From Pseudomonas sp. GV071 (lineage in GTDB: Bacteria; Pseudomonadota; Gammaproteobacteria; Pseudomonadales; Pseudomonadaceae), in the NCBI RefSeq assembly GCF_003050835.1, contig NZ_QAOJ01000019.1:20902-84901 (forward strand): a stretch of DNA of 64,000 nt, written 5' to 3'. The translations under genes were made by a program, and so were the position numbers. Below the pieces are notes generated by a model. It ran no database searches. It saw only the letters and a list, made by a program, of their open reading frames with translations, and had not been told where the DNA came from. Below, in pieces: positions 25,238 to 34,601 of this stretch (position 1 is its first letter; each line of letters begins with the position of its first letter).

Positions 25238-26449
25238 GTGACCGCCGACATCCGCTTGCCAACCACCACCCTCCGCGCAGCCGATGCGCAAACCGCGCAC
25301 TGGGGCGGCGTTTACGCAATGACGTTGTGCGTGTTCGCGCTGATCGCTTCCGAGTTCATGCCCGTCAGCCTGCTGACGCCTCTGGCCAACGACCTGCAGG
25401 TCAGCCAGGGCATGGCCGGCCAAGGGCTGGCCATATCAGGCGCTTTTGCGGTGCTGGCCAGCCTGTCGATCAGTTGGCTGGCCGGCAGCGTAAACAGGAA
25501 GACGCTGCTGCTGGCGCTCACCGCGTTGATGGCCGTGTCGGGCGCCATCGTCGCGCTGGCTCCGAACTACCTGACCTACATGGTTGGGCGCGCCCTGATT
25601 GGCGTAGTTATTGGCGGCTTCTGGTCGATGTCGGCCGCCACCGCCATGCGCCTGGTGCCAGCCGCCCAGGTACCCAAAGCGCTGGCGGTGTTCAACAGCG
25701 GCAATGCCCTGGCGACCGTGGTGGCCGCCCCGCTCGGCAGTTATCTGGGCTCAGTGGTGGGTTGGCGCGGCGCGTTCCTGTGCCTGGTTCCGGTGGCGTT
25801 GATTGCGCTGGTCTGGCAGTGGCTCAGCCTACCCAGCATGGCCACGCAGGAGCGCTCGCCGGGCGCTGGCAATGTGTTCAAGCTGCTGGGCAACCGCACG
25901 GTGGCGCTGGGCATGGCCGCTGCCGGGTTGTTTTTCATGGGCCAGTTTGCCCTGTTCACCTACCTGCGGCCGTTTCTGGAAACCGTCACCCACGTCAGCG
26001 TGCCGACCCTGTCCCTGCTGCTATTGGTGATCGGCGTAGCGGGCTTATGCGGCACCACGCTGATCGGTCTGGTGCTCAAGCGCAGCCTCTACGGCACCTT
26101 GGGTGCTATCTCGCTGCTGATGGCAGTGATTGCGCTGGCGCTGATTCCTGCTGGCAGCCGGGTTATCGCGGTAGCGGTATTGCTCGGCCTCTGGGGGTTG
26201 ATTGCCACCGCTGCTCCAGTCGGCTGGTGGAGCTGGATTGCCCACGCCATGCCGGATCACGCCGAGGCCGGCGGCGGCCTGATGGTGGCGATTGTGCAAT
26301 TGGCTATCGCCGTGGGCTCCACGGTGGGCGGCGTGCTGTTTGACACGCTCGGCTACCAGAGCACGTTTATCGCCAGCGCGGCGGTGTTGATGCTCGCTGC
26401 CCTGCTCACCGGTTTAACCGCTCGTTCGCCAGTGCCGCACAGCCGCTAG
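25238..26449 (+). CDS. MFS transporter (DHA1 drug/nucleoside efflux type)
   Basis: 403 residues starting at GTG 25238, 12 predicted membrane helices. The opening MTLCVFALIASEFMPVSLLTP and the motif GRALIGVVIGGFWSMSAATA are typical of the YdhP/NepI/AraJ-like DHA1 branch, which exports small molecules such as purine nucleosides, arabinose analogues or antibiotics. The substrate is not known. It diverges from a LysR gene that probably controls it. No strong ribosome site is visible before the GTG. Confidence 0.85.
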   Translation: MTADIRLPTTTLRAADAQTAHWGGVYAMTLCVFALIASEFMPVSLLTPLANDLQVSQGMAGQGLAISGAFAVLASLSISWLAGSVNRKTLLLALTALMAVSGAIVALAPNYLTYMVGRALIGVVIGGFWSMSAATAMRLVPAAQVPKALAVFNSGNALATVVAAPLGSYLGSVVGWRGAFLCLVPVALIALVWQWLSLPSMATQERSPGAGNVFKLLGNRTVALGMAAAGLFFMGQFALFTYLRPFLETVTHVSVPTLSLLLLVIGVAGLCGTTLIGLVLKRSLYGTLGAISLLMAVIALALIPAGSRVIAVAVLLGLWGLIATAAPVGWWSWIAHAMPDHAEAGGGLMVAIVQLAIAVGSTVGGVLFDTLGYQSTFIASAAVLMLAALLTGLTARSPVPHSR

Positions 26450-26624
26450 AACAACAGCGGCACGGACCATTGTTGGCGACGGGCAATTAATGAGCTCAGC
26501 TAATAACGGCTATCGCAATCTGTGGGTTCTGAAACGGCGAGCGAATGCTAAGTTCCTAAGGCACAGAGGCCGCCAGCTAAAGGCCTTCACTCAACAGACT
26601 AATTCTCGTGAAAGCAGGTGAGCC

Positions 26625-27095
26625 ATGGAACTGCGGATAAACCAGAAAACCTACCAGGTCGATGCCGAGGCGGACACGCCGCTGCTGTGGGTTATCCGCG
26701 ACGACCTGGGCCTGACCGGCACCAAGTACGGCTGCGGCCTGGCGCAATGCGGCGCCTGCTCGGTGCTGGTCGATGGCAACGTGGTGCGCGCGTGCGTGAC
26801 GCCGGTAGCGGGCGTAGTCGGCCGTGAGGTGACCACCATCGAGGCGGTCGAAGCCGATGAGGTCGGCAAACGGGTGGTCGCTGCCTGGGTTGAACACCAG
26901 GTGGCGCAATGCGGCTACTGCCAGTCTGGCCAGGTCATGGCCGCCACTGCCCTGCTCAAGCGCAACCCCAAGCCCAGCGATCAGCAGATTGCGGCGGCGA
27001 TGGTCAATCTGTGTCGCTGCGGCACCTACAACGCCATCAATGCGGCCGTCCATGAACTGGCAATCACCGCAGCGCCTGCCGGGGAGAATGTCTGA
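26625..27095 (+). CDS. 2Fe-2S subunit of a molybdenum hydroxylase (isoquinoline oxidoreductase type)
   Basis: 156 residues. The first cluster is plant-ferredoxin type: C37, C42, C45 and C57 (KYGCGLAQCGACSVL...RAC). The second, helical cluster is in QCGYCQSGQV and LCRCGTY. This is the small electron-transfer subunit of the xanthine oxidase family. Its TGA overlaps the ATG of the large subunit by one base, and GGGGAGA in its 3' end serves as that gene's ribosome site. Close relatives include IorA, NicA and aldehyde dehydrogenase small subunits. Confidence 0.92.
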   Translation: MELRINQKTYQVDAEADTPLLWVIRDDLGLTGTKYGCGLAQCGACSVLVDGNVVRACVTPVAGVVGREVTTIEAVEADEVGKRVVAAWVEHQVAQCGYCQSGQVMAATALLKRNPKPSDQQIAAAMVNLCRCGTYNAINAAVHELAITAAPAGENV

Positions 27096-29341
27096 TGAGT
27101 ACGCCCATGGATACCGCCCTTGGCGAGCCGATCAATCTGTCGCGCCGCCGCTTCCTGGTCGCCTCTGCCGGCACTGCGGTGGGCGCCCTGGTACTCGGTT
27201 TTGGCGTGCCGCTGGGTTCTGCCCGCATGCAAGCGATGGCGGCTGAACGCCAAGCGGCGGGCACCCAGGTGAGCGCGTTTCTGGAGATTCGCCCGGACAA
27301 CAGCATCCGCCTGCTGTGCCCTTTTATCGAGGGCGGCCAAGGCACCTACACGGCCATGGCACAGATCGTCGGCGAGGAACTGGATGCTGATCCTTCGACC
27401 TTTGTCGTCGAAAGCGCACCACCCGGGGAAGCCTATGTGGTGATGGAGAATGGCCTGCGCATTACCGGCGGCAGCATGTCGGTGCGCATGAGCTACCCCA
27501 CCATGCGCCGGCTGGGTGCCCTGGCCCGCGCGATGCTGCTGCAAGCCGGCAGCGCCCGCCTGAATGTACCCATTGCCGAATTGACCACCGAGCCTGGCCA
27601 CGTGGTGCATGCCGCGTCGGGCCGCTCGCTCAGCTACGGCGAACTGGCCGGCCTTGCCCTTGACCTGGCCGTACCTGCTGCCGACAGCGTGACGCTGCGC
27701 GACCCCAGCCAGTTTCGCTGGATCGGCAAGCCGGTGCGCCGCCTGGACAGTTATGACAAGTCCACCGGCAAGGCGCAGTACACCATCGATCTGCACGTCG
27801 ACGGCATGCTCCACGCGGCGGTGCAGCATGCGCCGCGTCTGGGCATGACCGTGGGCGAGTTGCGCAACGAAGCGCAGGTGAAGGCGATGAAGGGGGTGCA
27901 CTCGGTGCAGCGCTTGCCGGGCGCCGTGGCGGTGGTCGCCGAACGCTGGTGGCATGCCAAGCGCGCGGTGGAAGCCATTCAGGTGCAGTGGCAGGAAGCG
28001 GCTGCCGACTCTCCTCTGCGGGTAATGCCGGCAGATTTCTCCAGCGTGGCATTTCGTGAGCGCCTGGCGAACGAACCAGGGCCTGGCCGTGAGGCGGAGC
28101 AAGAAGGTGACGTTGCCGGCACCTTGGCCATGGCGCCGACACAGATCGAAGCCACCTATCACAACCAGTACGTCAACCACGCTCAACTCGAACCCCCGTC
28201 GGCACTGGCCCGGTTCAATCCCGATGGCGGCCTGGAAGTCTGGTTGCCCAACCAGGCGCAGGATTTTTTCCTCGCCGATATCGCCAAGCGCACCGGTATG
28301 GACCCGGCAAAAATCACCCTGCACACGCCGCTGCTCGGCGGCTTTTTTGGCCGGCATTTTCTCTACGACACCGCCAACCCGTACCCGCAGGCCATCGAGT
28401 TGGCCAAGGCGGTCGGCCGTCCGATCAAGCTGATCTGGAGCCGTGAAGAAGAGTTTTTGCGTGATGCCCTGCGCCCCATGGCCGTGGTGAAGTTTCGCGC
28501 CGCGCTGGATGCCAAGGGCCTGCCCATTGCCATTGAAGCGGTCAGCGCCACCGAAGGGCCCACCGAGGGGCTTGCTGGCAAACAAGGTACAGACCTCGAC
28601 CCAACCGCCCTCGAAGGCCTCACCGGCAAGCAGTACAGCATTGCCAACCGGCGCATCGCGCAGATCTACGTCAAAGGCCCGGTGATGCTGGGCTACTGGC
28701 GCTCGGTGGGTAACTCGCTGAACGATTTTTTTTACGAGGCGTTTCTGGATGAACTGGCCGACAAGGGCGGCCATGACCCCTATGAACTTCGTCTGCACTT
28801 GTTGCAAGGCAACCAGCGCCTGACCCATCTGCTGCAGTCCGTTGCAGAACTGTCCGGCGGCTGGAAGCGCGGGCCGTTCACAGCAGAAGATGGCTCGAAG
28901 CGCGCCCGGGGTGTGGCCATGGCCTCGCCGTTTGGTACGGAGACCGCGGTGGTGGCTGAGGTGTCGATTGAAAATGGCCAGGTCAAGGTTCACGACATCT
29001 GGCAGGCGATAGACCCCGGTAGCATCGTCAACCCCGCCATTGTCGAAGCGCAGGTCAATGGTGCGGTGGCCCTGGGCTTGTCCCAGGCGTTGGTGGAAGA
29101 AGCGGTGTACGTCGACGGCAAACCGCGGGCGCGTAACTACGACCTCTATCAGATTCTGCCGCCGGCGCGCATGGCGCGGGTGCACGTAAAAGTGATCGAG
29201 AGCGGCGCCAAGATGGGCGGCATCGGCGAGCCGCCGCTGCCGGCCGTTGCGCCGGCCGTGGCCAACGCGGTGGCCCGCCTGACCGGCCAGCGCCTGCGCA
29301 GCATGCCATTCTCCAGCTACACCTTCAGCCAACCGAGCTAA
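27095..29341 (+). CDS. molybdopterin-binding catalytic subunit (IorB/aldehyde dehydrogenase type)
   Basis: 748 residues. An N-terminal Tat signal (LSRRRFLVASAGTAVGALVL, about 15-35) sends the folded enzyme to the periplasm. Cofactor-contact motifs are visible: GGQGTYTAMAQIVGEEL, GGFFGRHF (many relatives have GGGFGR), and the catalytic glutamate region GGIGEPPLPAVAPAVANA near the end. It hydroxylates aldehydes or N-heterocycles with water as oxygen donor. Electrons pass via the 2Fe-2S subunit to the cytochrome c encoded next. The substrate is not readable. Confidence 0.9.
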   Translation: MSTPMDTALGEPINLSRRRFLVASAGTAVGALVLGFGVPLGSARMQAMAAERQAAGTQVSAFLEIRPDNSIRLLCPFIEGGQGTYTAMAQIVGEELDADPSTFVVESAPPGEAYVVMENGLRITGGSMSVRMSYPTMRRLGALARAMLLQAGSARLNVPIAELTTEPGHVVHAASGRSLSYGELAGLALDLAVPAADSVTLRDPSQFRWIGKPVRRLDSYDKSTGKAQYTIDLHVDGMLHAAVQHAPRLGMTVGELRNEAQVKAMKGVHSVQRLPGAVAVVAERWWHAKRAVEAIQVQWQEAAADSPLRVMPADFSSVAFRERLANEPGPGREAEQEGDVAGTLAMAPTQIEATYHNQYVNHAQLEPPSALARFNPDGGLEVWLPNQAQDFFLADIAKRTGMDPAKITLHTPLLGGFFGRHFLYDTANPYPQAIELAKAVGRPIKLIWSREEEFLRDALRPMAVVKFRAALDAKGLPIAIEAVSATEGPTEGLAGKQGTDLDPTALEGLTGKQYSIANRRIAQIYVKGPVMLGYWRSVGNSLNDFFYEAFLDELADKGGHDPYELRLHLLQGNQRLTHLLQSVAELSGGWKRGPFTAEDGSKRARGVAMASPFGTETAVVAEVSIENGQVKVHDIWQAIDPGSIVNPAIVEAQVNGAVALGLSQALVEEAVYVDGKPRARNYDLYQILPPARMARVHVKVIESGAKMGGIGEPPLPAVAPAVANAVARLTGQRLRSMPFSSYTFSQPS

Positions 29342-29356
29342 CGGGAAGTCGAGTCC

Positions 29357-30703
29357 ATGAGCAAACGGCACTACGCAAAAGCGGCCGGCACACTGGCATT
29401 GGTCGGGCTCCTCGTGTTGGTCCTGCTGGTCTGGTACGGCACCCGGGTGCCGGCTTCGGTGTTCGATGCCAGCGATGGCACCCGTTCAGGCGACGCGGCG
29501 CTGGTCCAGCGCGGCGAGTATGTGGCGCGCGCCAGTGACTGCGTGGCCTGCCACAGCCTGCCAGATGGCCCCGCCTTTGCCGGCGGGCTGAAAATGGCCA
29601 CGCCCTTGGGGGCCATCTACGCCACCAACATTACCCCTGACGGCACGGTCGGCATCGGCCACTACAGCCTGGCTGACTTCGACCGCGCCATTCGCCACGG
29701 GGTTGCCCCTGAGGGCCGCCGGCTCTATCCGGCGATGCCGTATCCGTCATACGCCAAGTTGAGCGACGACGACATCCGCGCGCTGTATGCCTTTTTCATG
29801 CAAGGCGTCGGCGCTTCAGACGCCGCCAATAAGCCGAGCGACATTCCCTGGCCGCTCAACCTGCGCTGGCCCATTGCACTGTGGAATGCGTTGTTTACCG
29901 ATTCCCAGCCGTTTGCCCAGCAGACCGAGCAAGACCCCGTGTGGAACCGCGGCGCGTACCTGGTACAAGGCCCCGGCCACTGTGGCAGTTGCCACACCCC
30001 GCGGGGGTTGGCGTTCAACGAAAAAGCCCTGAGCGACAGCGGTAAACAATTTCTCGCCGGCGCCCTGCTGGATGGCTGGTACGCCCCCAGCCTGCGCAAC
30101 GACCCCAACACCGGCCTCGGGCGCTGGAGCGAGGCCGATATTGCGCAGTTCCTGAAAACCGGCCGTAACCAGCATGCGGTGGTGTTTGGTTCGATGACCG
30201 AGGCGTTCAACAACTCCACGCAATTTCTGACCGACGCCGACCTCACCGCCATCGCCCGCTACCTCAAATCCCTGCCCGGCGACCCACAGCGCGATGGCGC
30301 GCCCTGGCAATACCAGGCTGCTGAAGCCTCAGCATTCGCCAGCGCCGGTGGGCATCTCTACGAAACCCGCTGTGCCTCCTGTCACGGCCTGGATGGCAAG
30401 GGCCAGGCGCCATGGATGCCGCCCCTGGCCGGCGCTACGTCGGCGCTGACCGCAGCACCTGAGTCGGCCATCAACATCAGCCTTAACGGTTCGTTGCGGG
30501 TGGTGGCCGCCGGGGTTCCGGATGCGTACCGGATGCCCGCCTTTCGTGCGCAACTATCGGACGTAGAGATTGCCCAAGTGCTGACGTTTGTTCGCGCGAC
30601 ATGGGGCAATCAGGGCGGTGAAGTGAATGCACAGGCGGTCGCTAAGCTGCGCGCCCACACCGACCCGGCCAGCCCCACGCCGATTCTTCTGCACATGCGC
30701 TAA
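29357..30703 (+). CDS. tri-heme cytochrome c, electron acceptor of the molybdenum hydroxylase
   Basis: 448 residues. A membrane anchor covers residues 9-29. Three heme sites are present: CVACH at 62-66, CGSCH near 211 and CASCH near 341, each with a later methionine as possible ligand. The arrangement matches the cytochrome subunits of membrane alcohol/gluconate dehydrogenases that also serve IorAB- and NicAB-type enzymes. It begins 15 bp after the large-subunit gene, following GGGAAG, so it belongs to the same operon and would feed electrons to the respiratory chain. Confidence 0.9.
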   Translation: MSKRHYAKAAGTLALVGLLVLVLLVWYGTRVPASVFDASDGTRSGDAALVQRGEYVARASDCVACHSLPDGPAFAGGLKMATPLGAIYATNITPDGTVGIGHYSLADFDRAIRHGVAPEGRRLYPAMPYPSYAKLSDDDIRALYAFFMQGVGASDAANKPSDIPWPLNLRWPIALWNALFTDSQPFAQQTEQDPVWNRGAYLVQGPGHCGSCHTPRGLAFNEKALSDSGKQFLAGALLDGWYAPSLRNDPNTGLGRWSEADIAQFLKTGRNQHAVVFGSMTEAFNNSTQFLTDADLTAIARYLKSLPGDPQRDGAPWQYQAAEASAFASAGGHLYETRCASCHGLDGKGQAPWMPPLAGATSALTAAPESAINISLNGSLRVVAAGVPDAYRMPAFRAQLSDVEIAQVLTFVRATWGNQGGEVNAQAVAKLRAHTDPASPTPILLHMR

Positions 30704-30717
30704 GCCACGGAGGCTGG

Positions 30718-31737
30718 ATGGAAAGCATTGATCTGTTGGTACTGCGCACTGCCCGCGATTGGCTTGCTGCAGGGCAGCGCGTACTGCTGGTAACCGTTGC
30801 GCGAACCTGGGGTTCTTCACCGCGGCCGGTGGGCTCGATGATGGCCCTGCGCAACGATGGCCGTGTGGTTGGAAGCGTTTCCGGTGGCTGCATCGAAGAT
30901 GACCTGATCCACCAATACACCACCGCTTACGGTGCCGCCGGCTTGCCTGAGCAGTTACCTGAAGTGGTTCGCTACGGGGTCAGCGCGGAAGAAGCCCATC
31001 GCTTTGGCCTGCCGTGCGGCGGCACGCTGGAGCTGGTCCTTGAGTTCCTGCCGACCCTGGCGCTGCTGGAACCGTTACTGCAGCGCCTCGACGCCGGCCA
31101 ACTGGTGCGCCGCGAACTGGACCTGCGCAGCGGCCAGGTCACCCTGCACAACACCGCGACCCCCGCTCAATTCACCTTCGACGGCCAACGCCTGAGCAAT
31201 ACCCTGGGGCCGGGCTACCGCATGCTGCTTATCGGTGCCGGCGCATTGGCCGAGTACCTCGCGGTGATGGCGCAGTTCAATGGCTTTCAGGTCACCCTCT
31301 GCGACCCCCGCCCGCAATACTTGGAGACCTGGAGCGTGCCGGGTGTTACGCGCATTCAGGAGATGCCAGACGACGTGGTCAGAGCCTTTGCCCCCGACTT
31401 GCGCACCTGCATCATCGCCCTCAGCCATGATCCGAAGCTGGACGACCTGGCATTGCTGGAAGCGTTACAGAGCCCCGCCTTCTACATTGGCGCCATCGGT
31501 TCACGGCGCAACAGCCAGAACCGGCGCGACCGGCTGATCGAACACTTTGGCGAAACACAGGAATCACTGCAGCGGCTGCACGGTCCCATCGGCATCTACA
31601 TCGGCAGCAAAACGCCGCCGGAGATCGCCGTCAGCGTGATGGCCGAAGTACTGGCCGCCAAGAACGCCGTAGCGCTGCCTGACGAAGTCTCCATATCCCA
31701 AGCCAAGCAAAGCAGAGACGTTCAACGCTGCGCATGA
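30718..31737 (+). CDS. XdhC/CoxI-family molybdenum cofactor insertion protein
   Basis: 339 residues. The N-terminal XdhC/CoxI domain has VTVARTWGSSPRPVGSMM and GSVSGGCIEDDL. The C-terminal Rossmann-like domain has MLLIGAGALAEYLAVMAQFNGF and FYIGAIGSRRNSQNR. XdhC proteins bind the molybdenum cofactor, help sulfurate it and insert it into xanthine-oxidase-family enzymes. ATG 30718 follows ACGGAGG. It is the fourth gene of the operon and overlaps the 3' end of the convergent MobA-like gene by 16 bp. Confidence 0.92.
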   Translation: MESIDLLVLRTARDWLAAGQRVLLVTVARTWGSSPRPVGSMMALRNDGRVVGSVSGGCIEDDLIHQYTTAYGAAGLPEQLPEVVRYGVSAEEAHRFGLPCGGTLELVLEFLPTLALLEPLLQRLDAGQLVRRELDLRSGQVTLHNTATPAQFTFDGQRLSNTLGPGYRMLLIGAGALAEYLAVMAQFNGFQVTLCDPRPQYLETWSVPGVTRIQEMPDDVVRAFAPDLRTCIIALSHDPKLDDLALLEALQSPAFYIGAIGSRRNSQNRRDRLIEHFGETQESLQRLHGPIGIYIGSKTPPEIAVSVMAEVLAAKNAVALPDEVSISQAKQSRDVQRCA

Positions 31738-32300
31738 AGCGCGTGCGGCGTATCCACATCCTGCAAAACGCCGGGGTCATCCACCGGCACGCGCTGCACA
31801 GCCTCGGCATGGGCGTGCAGCACAGACCTGGCGCCTGTATCGCCGGTGAGTAGCAACAGGTCGGGCCAGAAACGCCGACCGAAGATCACCGGGTGCCCCG
31901 CCTGCCCCTGGTATTCCGGCAACACGATTCGATCCGCATCGGCAGCCGCCAGAAGACGCTCAATGCTTGCACCTGTGATCCAAGGCATGTCGCCAAGAAA
32001 AACAGCCACCGCGTCCGCATCCGAGTCACGACTGATGGCGGCCATTGCGCAGGCCAGACTATGGCCTAACCCCAACTCGGCAGCCTCGCAGCGAACCACG
32101 TTCACCGCGTGAGTGAGACCCAACGCCTCAGCATCGTCCGATGGCCGCAGCACAAGCCAGGTGTTTGCACAGCGAGCCGCTACCGTGGCGACGCTGCAAC
32201 CTAACAGCGTCAGCCCGCTGCTCATCAGCGCGCGGCGTTTGTCACTGCCGAACCGACGGCCGAAACCTGCGGCTAAAACAAGGCCTGCAACGGAGCTCAT
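31722..32300 (-). CDS. MobA/MocA-like molybdopterin nucleotidyltransferase
   Basis: 192 residues. The NTP-transferase signature is at the start (VAGLVLAAGFGRRFGSDKR), and the metal/nucleotide site DAVAVFLGDMPWITG is near residue 95. GQAGHPVIFGRRFW is typical of the MocA/YgfJ group that makes molybdopterin cytosine dinucleotide, the cofactor form used by this kind of hydroxylase. It is encoded convergently with XdhC, with overlapping ends. That makes its role in maturing the neighbouring enzyme likely, though it is a separate transcript. Confidence 0.85.
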   Translation of the reverse strand: MSSVAGLVLAAGFGRRFGSDKRRALMSSGLTLLGCSVATVAARCANTWLVLRPSDDAEALGLTHAVNVVRCEAAELGLGHSLACAMAAISRDSDADAVAVFLGDMPWITGASIERLLAAADADRIVLPEYQGQAGHPVIFGRRFWPDLLLLTGDTGARSVLHAHAEAVQRVPVDDPGVLQDVDTPHALHAQR

Positions 32301-32336
32301 GGAGTGTTCCTCGTGGGTGGCTGGTGACCGTATCAG

Positions 32337-34013
32337 TTAGAAGCTGCACTCGCTCACTTCGTTGACCTTCACCACCACCTCACTGGCCTTGCAGCTCAAC
32401 TGCGGCGCGATTTCGGCGGTATCGCCCATAAAGCAGTCAGTGGATGCACCGAGGAAGGTTTTTATTACCCCAGTGGCGCCTTGCTGGCTGCCTGGGCAAC
32501 GGGCGGTATACGCCACGTCCAGGCACTCGACCGGTGCTGGTTTGATCGCAGGCTTGAGCCCGACCACGTAGTACTTGCCTTCCCCGCCAGGGCAGGTGCG
32601 GGCGGCCAGTTTGGTGCTGTCGCGCAGTTGCGCCAGGTAGAGTTTTTTGCTCTGCGCGAGTTGCCGTGCCTCAGCTTCCTTCTCGGCCTTTTTCTTCGCG
32701 ACTTCTGCGGCTGCCACGCGTTTGCGCTCGATGTCGTCCATGGTGCGCTGCACGGTTTTTTCGTGTTCCAACCGCTCGCCAGCGGCTTGCTGAGCGGCCT
32801 GTTCTGCTGCACCGGCCTCATCGCTCTGCGCGACGGCCGTGGCTTCGCTCGCCACGCTACGTGCGGCTTTATTGCTTTTCGCCTGGCTGACGCTAGCCGG
32901 TGCTTTCGCCGCCTGCGCCGCCTGCGTTTGTCGCTGGCTGCGCTCGCTGGCGGGGTCGGCATCCTGTGCGCTGATGAAGCTGGCGTAGTCGGCGTTGCGC
33001 TGCTGTTTAGCCTGTTCGATTTCGTAGGTGGTGCCGCGCGACGCGGCGTCAATGCGCGCCGCACTGGTAGAAACCTGGTTGGCCAGGTTGCCAAGGTCGG
33101 CGGCCAGCATGGCTTGCGCGTTGGCCCGGCCCTGGGCCATTTCGGTGTCCAGCTCCGACTGAATACCGTTGATGCGATCACGGGCTACGGCCAGCGTGCC
33201 AGGGCACTGTGCGAGCTCGTCGGCATAGCGCATGAAGTCCGCTTCGTTGGCATGCACCGGTGCCGTATGTTCGTAGGTTTCACCGACCAGGCCGACATAA
33301 TCTGCCTTGCCCGGCTCCTTCAACACACCCTTGCCGTAGAAGGCGGACGAGACACAGGTGAGGTTGTCGGGGTTGATCATGCCGCGGTCCCGGTCGAACA
33401 AGTAGTAGCGGTACACCACCCCTTCAAAGGTGGCACCGTTGCTCCACCGCATGGTGCCCGTCCCTTCGAAGTAGCTGCCCACCAGCTGACTGGTGGCAAA
33501 CATCACCCGCTCGCCAGGCGCATAGCTGAAGAGCGTCGGTTCATTGCCGAACTGACCTTTGAATATACGGCCGTCTTTGAATATCACCCTGCCCTTGCCC
33601 TTGAACCCGCCGTCATAACCGCCCTTGTAGGCAAACGCGCCTGGCGGCGTGTAAGTGGCGTTGTTATTCCACTCGGTGGTGTAAGTGACCGTGGTGTGCA
33701 GCAACTGGCCGTTACTGAACTCGCCCGCGAGTTGGCCGTTGCGCAATTGGGGCGGATCGTTGGTGTCGGTATAGCCCTGATGCGCGCGCGAATACTCATA
33801 GAACAGCGTGCCACGGCCCTGGAATTTCTCGCCGCTGTAGCCGCCCTCATAGCGCCCACCGTCACCGTAGTAAAAGGTGCCGGTGCTGGTTGCCGGGTCT
33901 TTGGCGACCCAACCCGTAGGCGCCCCAATGCCAACGCTGGCGCACGACGCGAGCAACAACGGCATGGGGGCAGCAGCAAAGCGGAAAAACCAGTTAACGC
34001 CGGGCATTGGCAT
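32337..34013 (-). CDS. MORN-repeat lipoprotein with coiled coil
   Basis: 558 residues from ATG 34013 (AGGGA four bases upstream). The signal ends in the lipobox LLASC at about residue 22. MORN-like repeats follow (GTFYYGDGGRYEGGYSGEKF, KGGYDGGFKGKGRVIFKDGR, GTGTMRWSNGATFEG). Residues about 300-470 form a long Ala/Gln/Glu/Lys-rich coiled coil resembling TolA or OmpA-linker segments, then a small Cys-containing C-terminal domain. It is probably anchored in the outer membrane facing the periplasm. I cannot assign a function. The longer reading to 34136 has no signal peptide and is rejected. Confidence 0.75.
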   Translation of the reverse strand: MPMPGVNWFFRFAAAPMPLLLASCASVGIGAPTGWVAKDPATSTGTFYYGDGGRYEGGYSGEKFQGRGTLFYEYSRAHQGYTDTNDPPQLRNGQLAGEFSNGQLLHTTVTYTTEWNNNATYTPPGAFAYKGGYDGGFKGKGRVIFKDGRIFKGQFGNEPTLFSYAPGERVMFATSQLVGSYFEGTGTMRWSNGATFEGVVYRYYLFDRDRGMINPDNLTCVSSAFYGKGVLKEPGKADYVGLVGETYEHTAPVHANEADFMRYADELAQCPGTLAVARDRINGIQSELDTEMAQGRANAQAMLAADLGNLANQVSTSAARIDAASRGTTYEIEQAKQQRNADYASFISAQDADPASERSQRQTQAAQAAKAPASVSQAKSNKAARSVASEATAVAQSDEAGAAEQAAQQAAGERLEHEKTVQRTMDDIERKRVAAAEVAKKKAEKEAEARQLAQSKKLYLAQLRDSTKLAARTCPGGEGKYYVVGLKPAIKPAPVECLDVAYTARCPGSQQGATGVIKTFLGASTDCFMGDTAEIAPQLSCKASEVVVKVNEVSECSF

Positions 34014-34100
34014 ACATCCCTGTGTGAGCGAGGTGTAGAGGAAGGCATAGTGCCAGCAATGTTCGCTGACAAGCCAGACCTCGGGCCTTCCAGCCCCCAC

Positions 34101-34127
34101 AAAAAAGGCGCCCCGCAGGGCGCCTTT
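34101..34127 (-). terminator. intrinsic terminator of the first DUF3077-like gene
   Basis: On the minus strand, GGCGCCCTGCGGGGCGCC forms a strong hairpin followed by TTTTTTG, about 20 bases past the stop at 34149. On the plus strand it has only a short T run, so it is mainly a minus-strand terminator. Confidence 0.8.
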
Positions 34128-34148
34128 CTCACACACAGCTAACTGCTC

Positions 34149-34409
34149 TTAAGCAGTTGCCTCGCCCTCCCCCTGCTGGGTCGACTTGACCAACGCCTTG
34201 GCCATTTCGCTCAGCGTTTGCACGATGGCAGACCCAAGGCTCTTGTCACGAAAGGCGTCGGCAGCAGAAAGCGCCTCGACATACATCATCAAGTCAGCAG
34301 CGCGCTCCAAGGCTTCTTCGACCGGTACGTCTTCGTTAACGGAAAACAGAGGGAGGTCGTACAGATAGTCGAAGGGGTGGCGGGTGGTTACAGCGGTAGA
34401 TGCTTTCAT
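34149..34409 (-). CDS. DUF3077-like small Pseudomonas protein, copy 1
   Basis: 86 residues from ATG 34409 (GAGAG nine bases upstream); a longer frame to 34442 is possible. The conserved core is LFSVNEDVPVEEALERAADL, then MMYVEALSAADAF, ending SAIVQTLSEMAKALV. It is closely related to the gene at 63163-63411. Both are preceded by the same folded leader element. The family is known to me mainly from Pseudomonas and has no established function. The gene is followed by a strong terminator, so it is monocistronic. Confidence 0.8.
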   Translation of the reverse strand: MKASTAVTTRHPFDYLYDLPLFSVNEDVPVEEALERAADLMMYVEALSAADAFRDKSLGSAIVQTLSEMAKALVKSTQQGEGEATA

Positions 34410-34468
34410 AGTGGTAACTCTCGGTATGGTTTTAGAAACCACTCCCTATCGCGACCAAGCAATGAGGA

Positions 34469-34543
34469 GGCAGCTGTACGCAGGTTGGTCGACCGGTACC
34501 GAGAGAGCCCGGCACACCCGAAGGTGTCCCGCGCACAGCTGCC
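34469..34543 (-). ncRNA. structured leader RNA element, copy 1
   Basis: In the minus-strand transcript the ends pair over 13 bases (GCGTACAGCTGCC at 34469-34481 with GGCAGCTGTGCGC at 34531-34543). Inside is the stem ACACC-UUCG-GGUGU (34514-34527) and a third CCGG-rich hairpin. The same 75-nt element, equal in length, lies at 63470-63544. A C-G pair here is a T-A pair there, which keeps the stem. It starts about 60 bases upstream of the DUF3077-like start codon. Confidence 0.7.
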
Positions 34544-34601
34544 ATAAAGCAGACGTTAAAACCGCCTTGCCGTTATAGCAGACGCTTTTACTTTCGGTAT
34601 C

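Noticed and set aside
34116..34136. Start of the MORN lipoprotein at 34136
   Set aside because: That start lies within the terminator hairpin of the neighbouring gene and hides the lipoprotein signal that begins at 34013.
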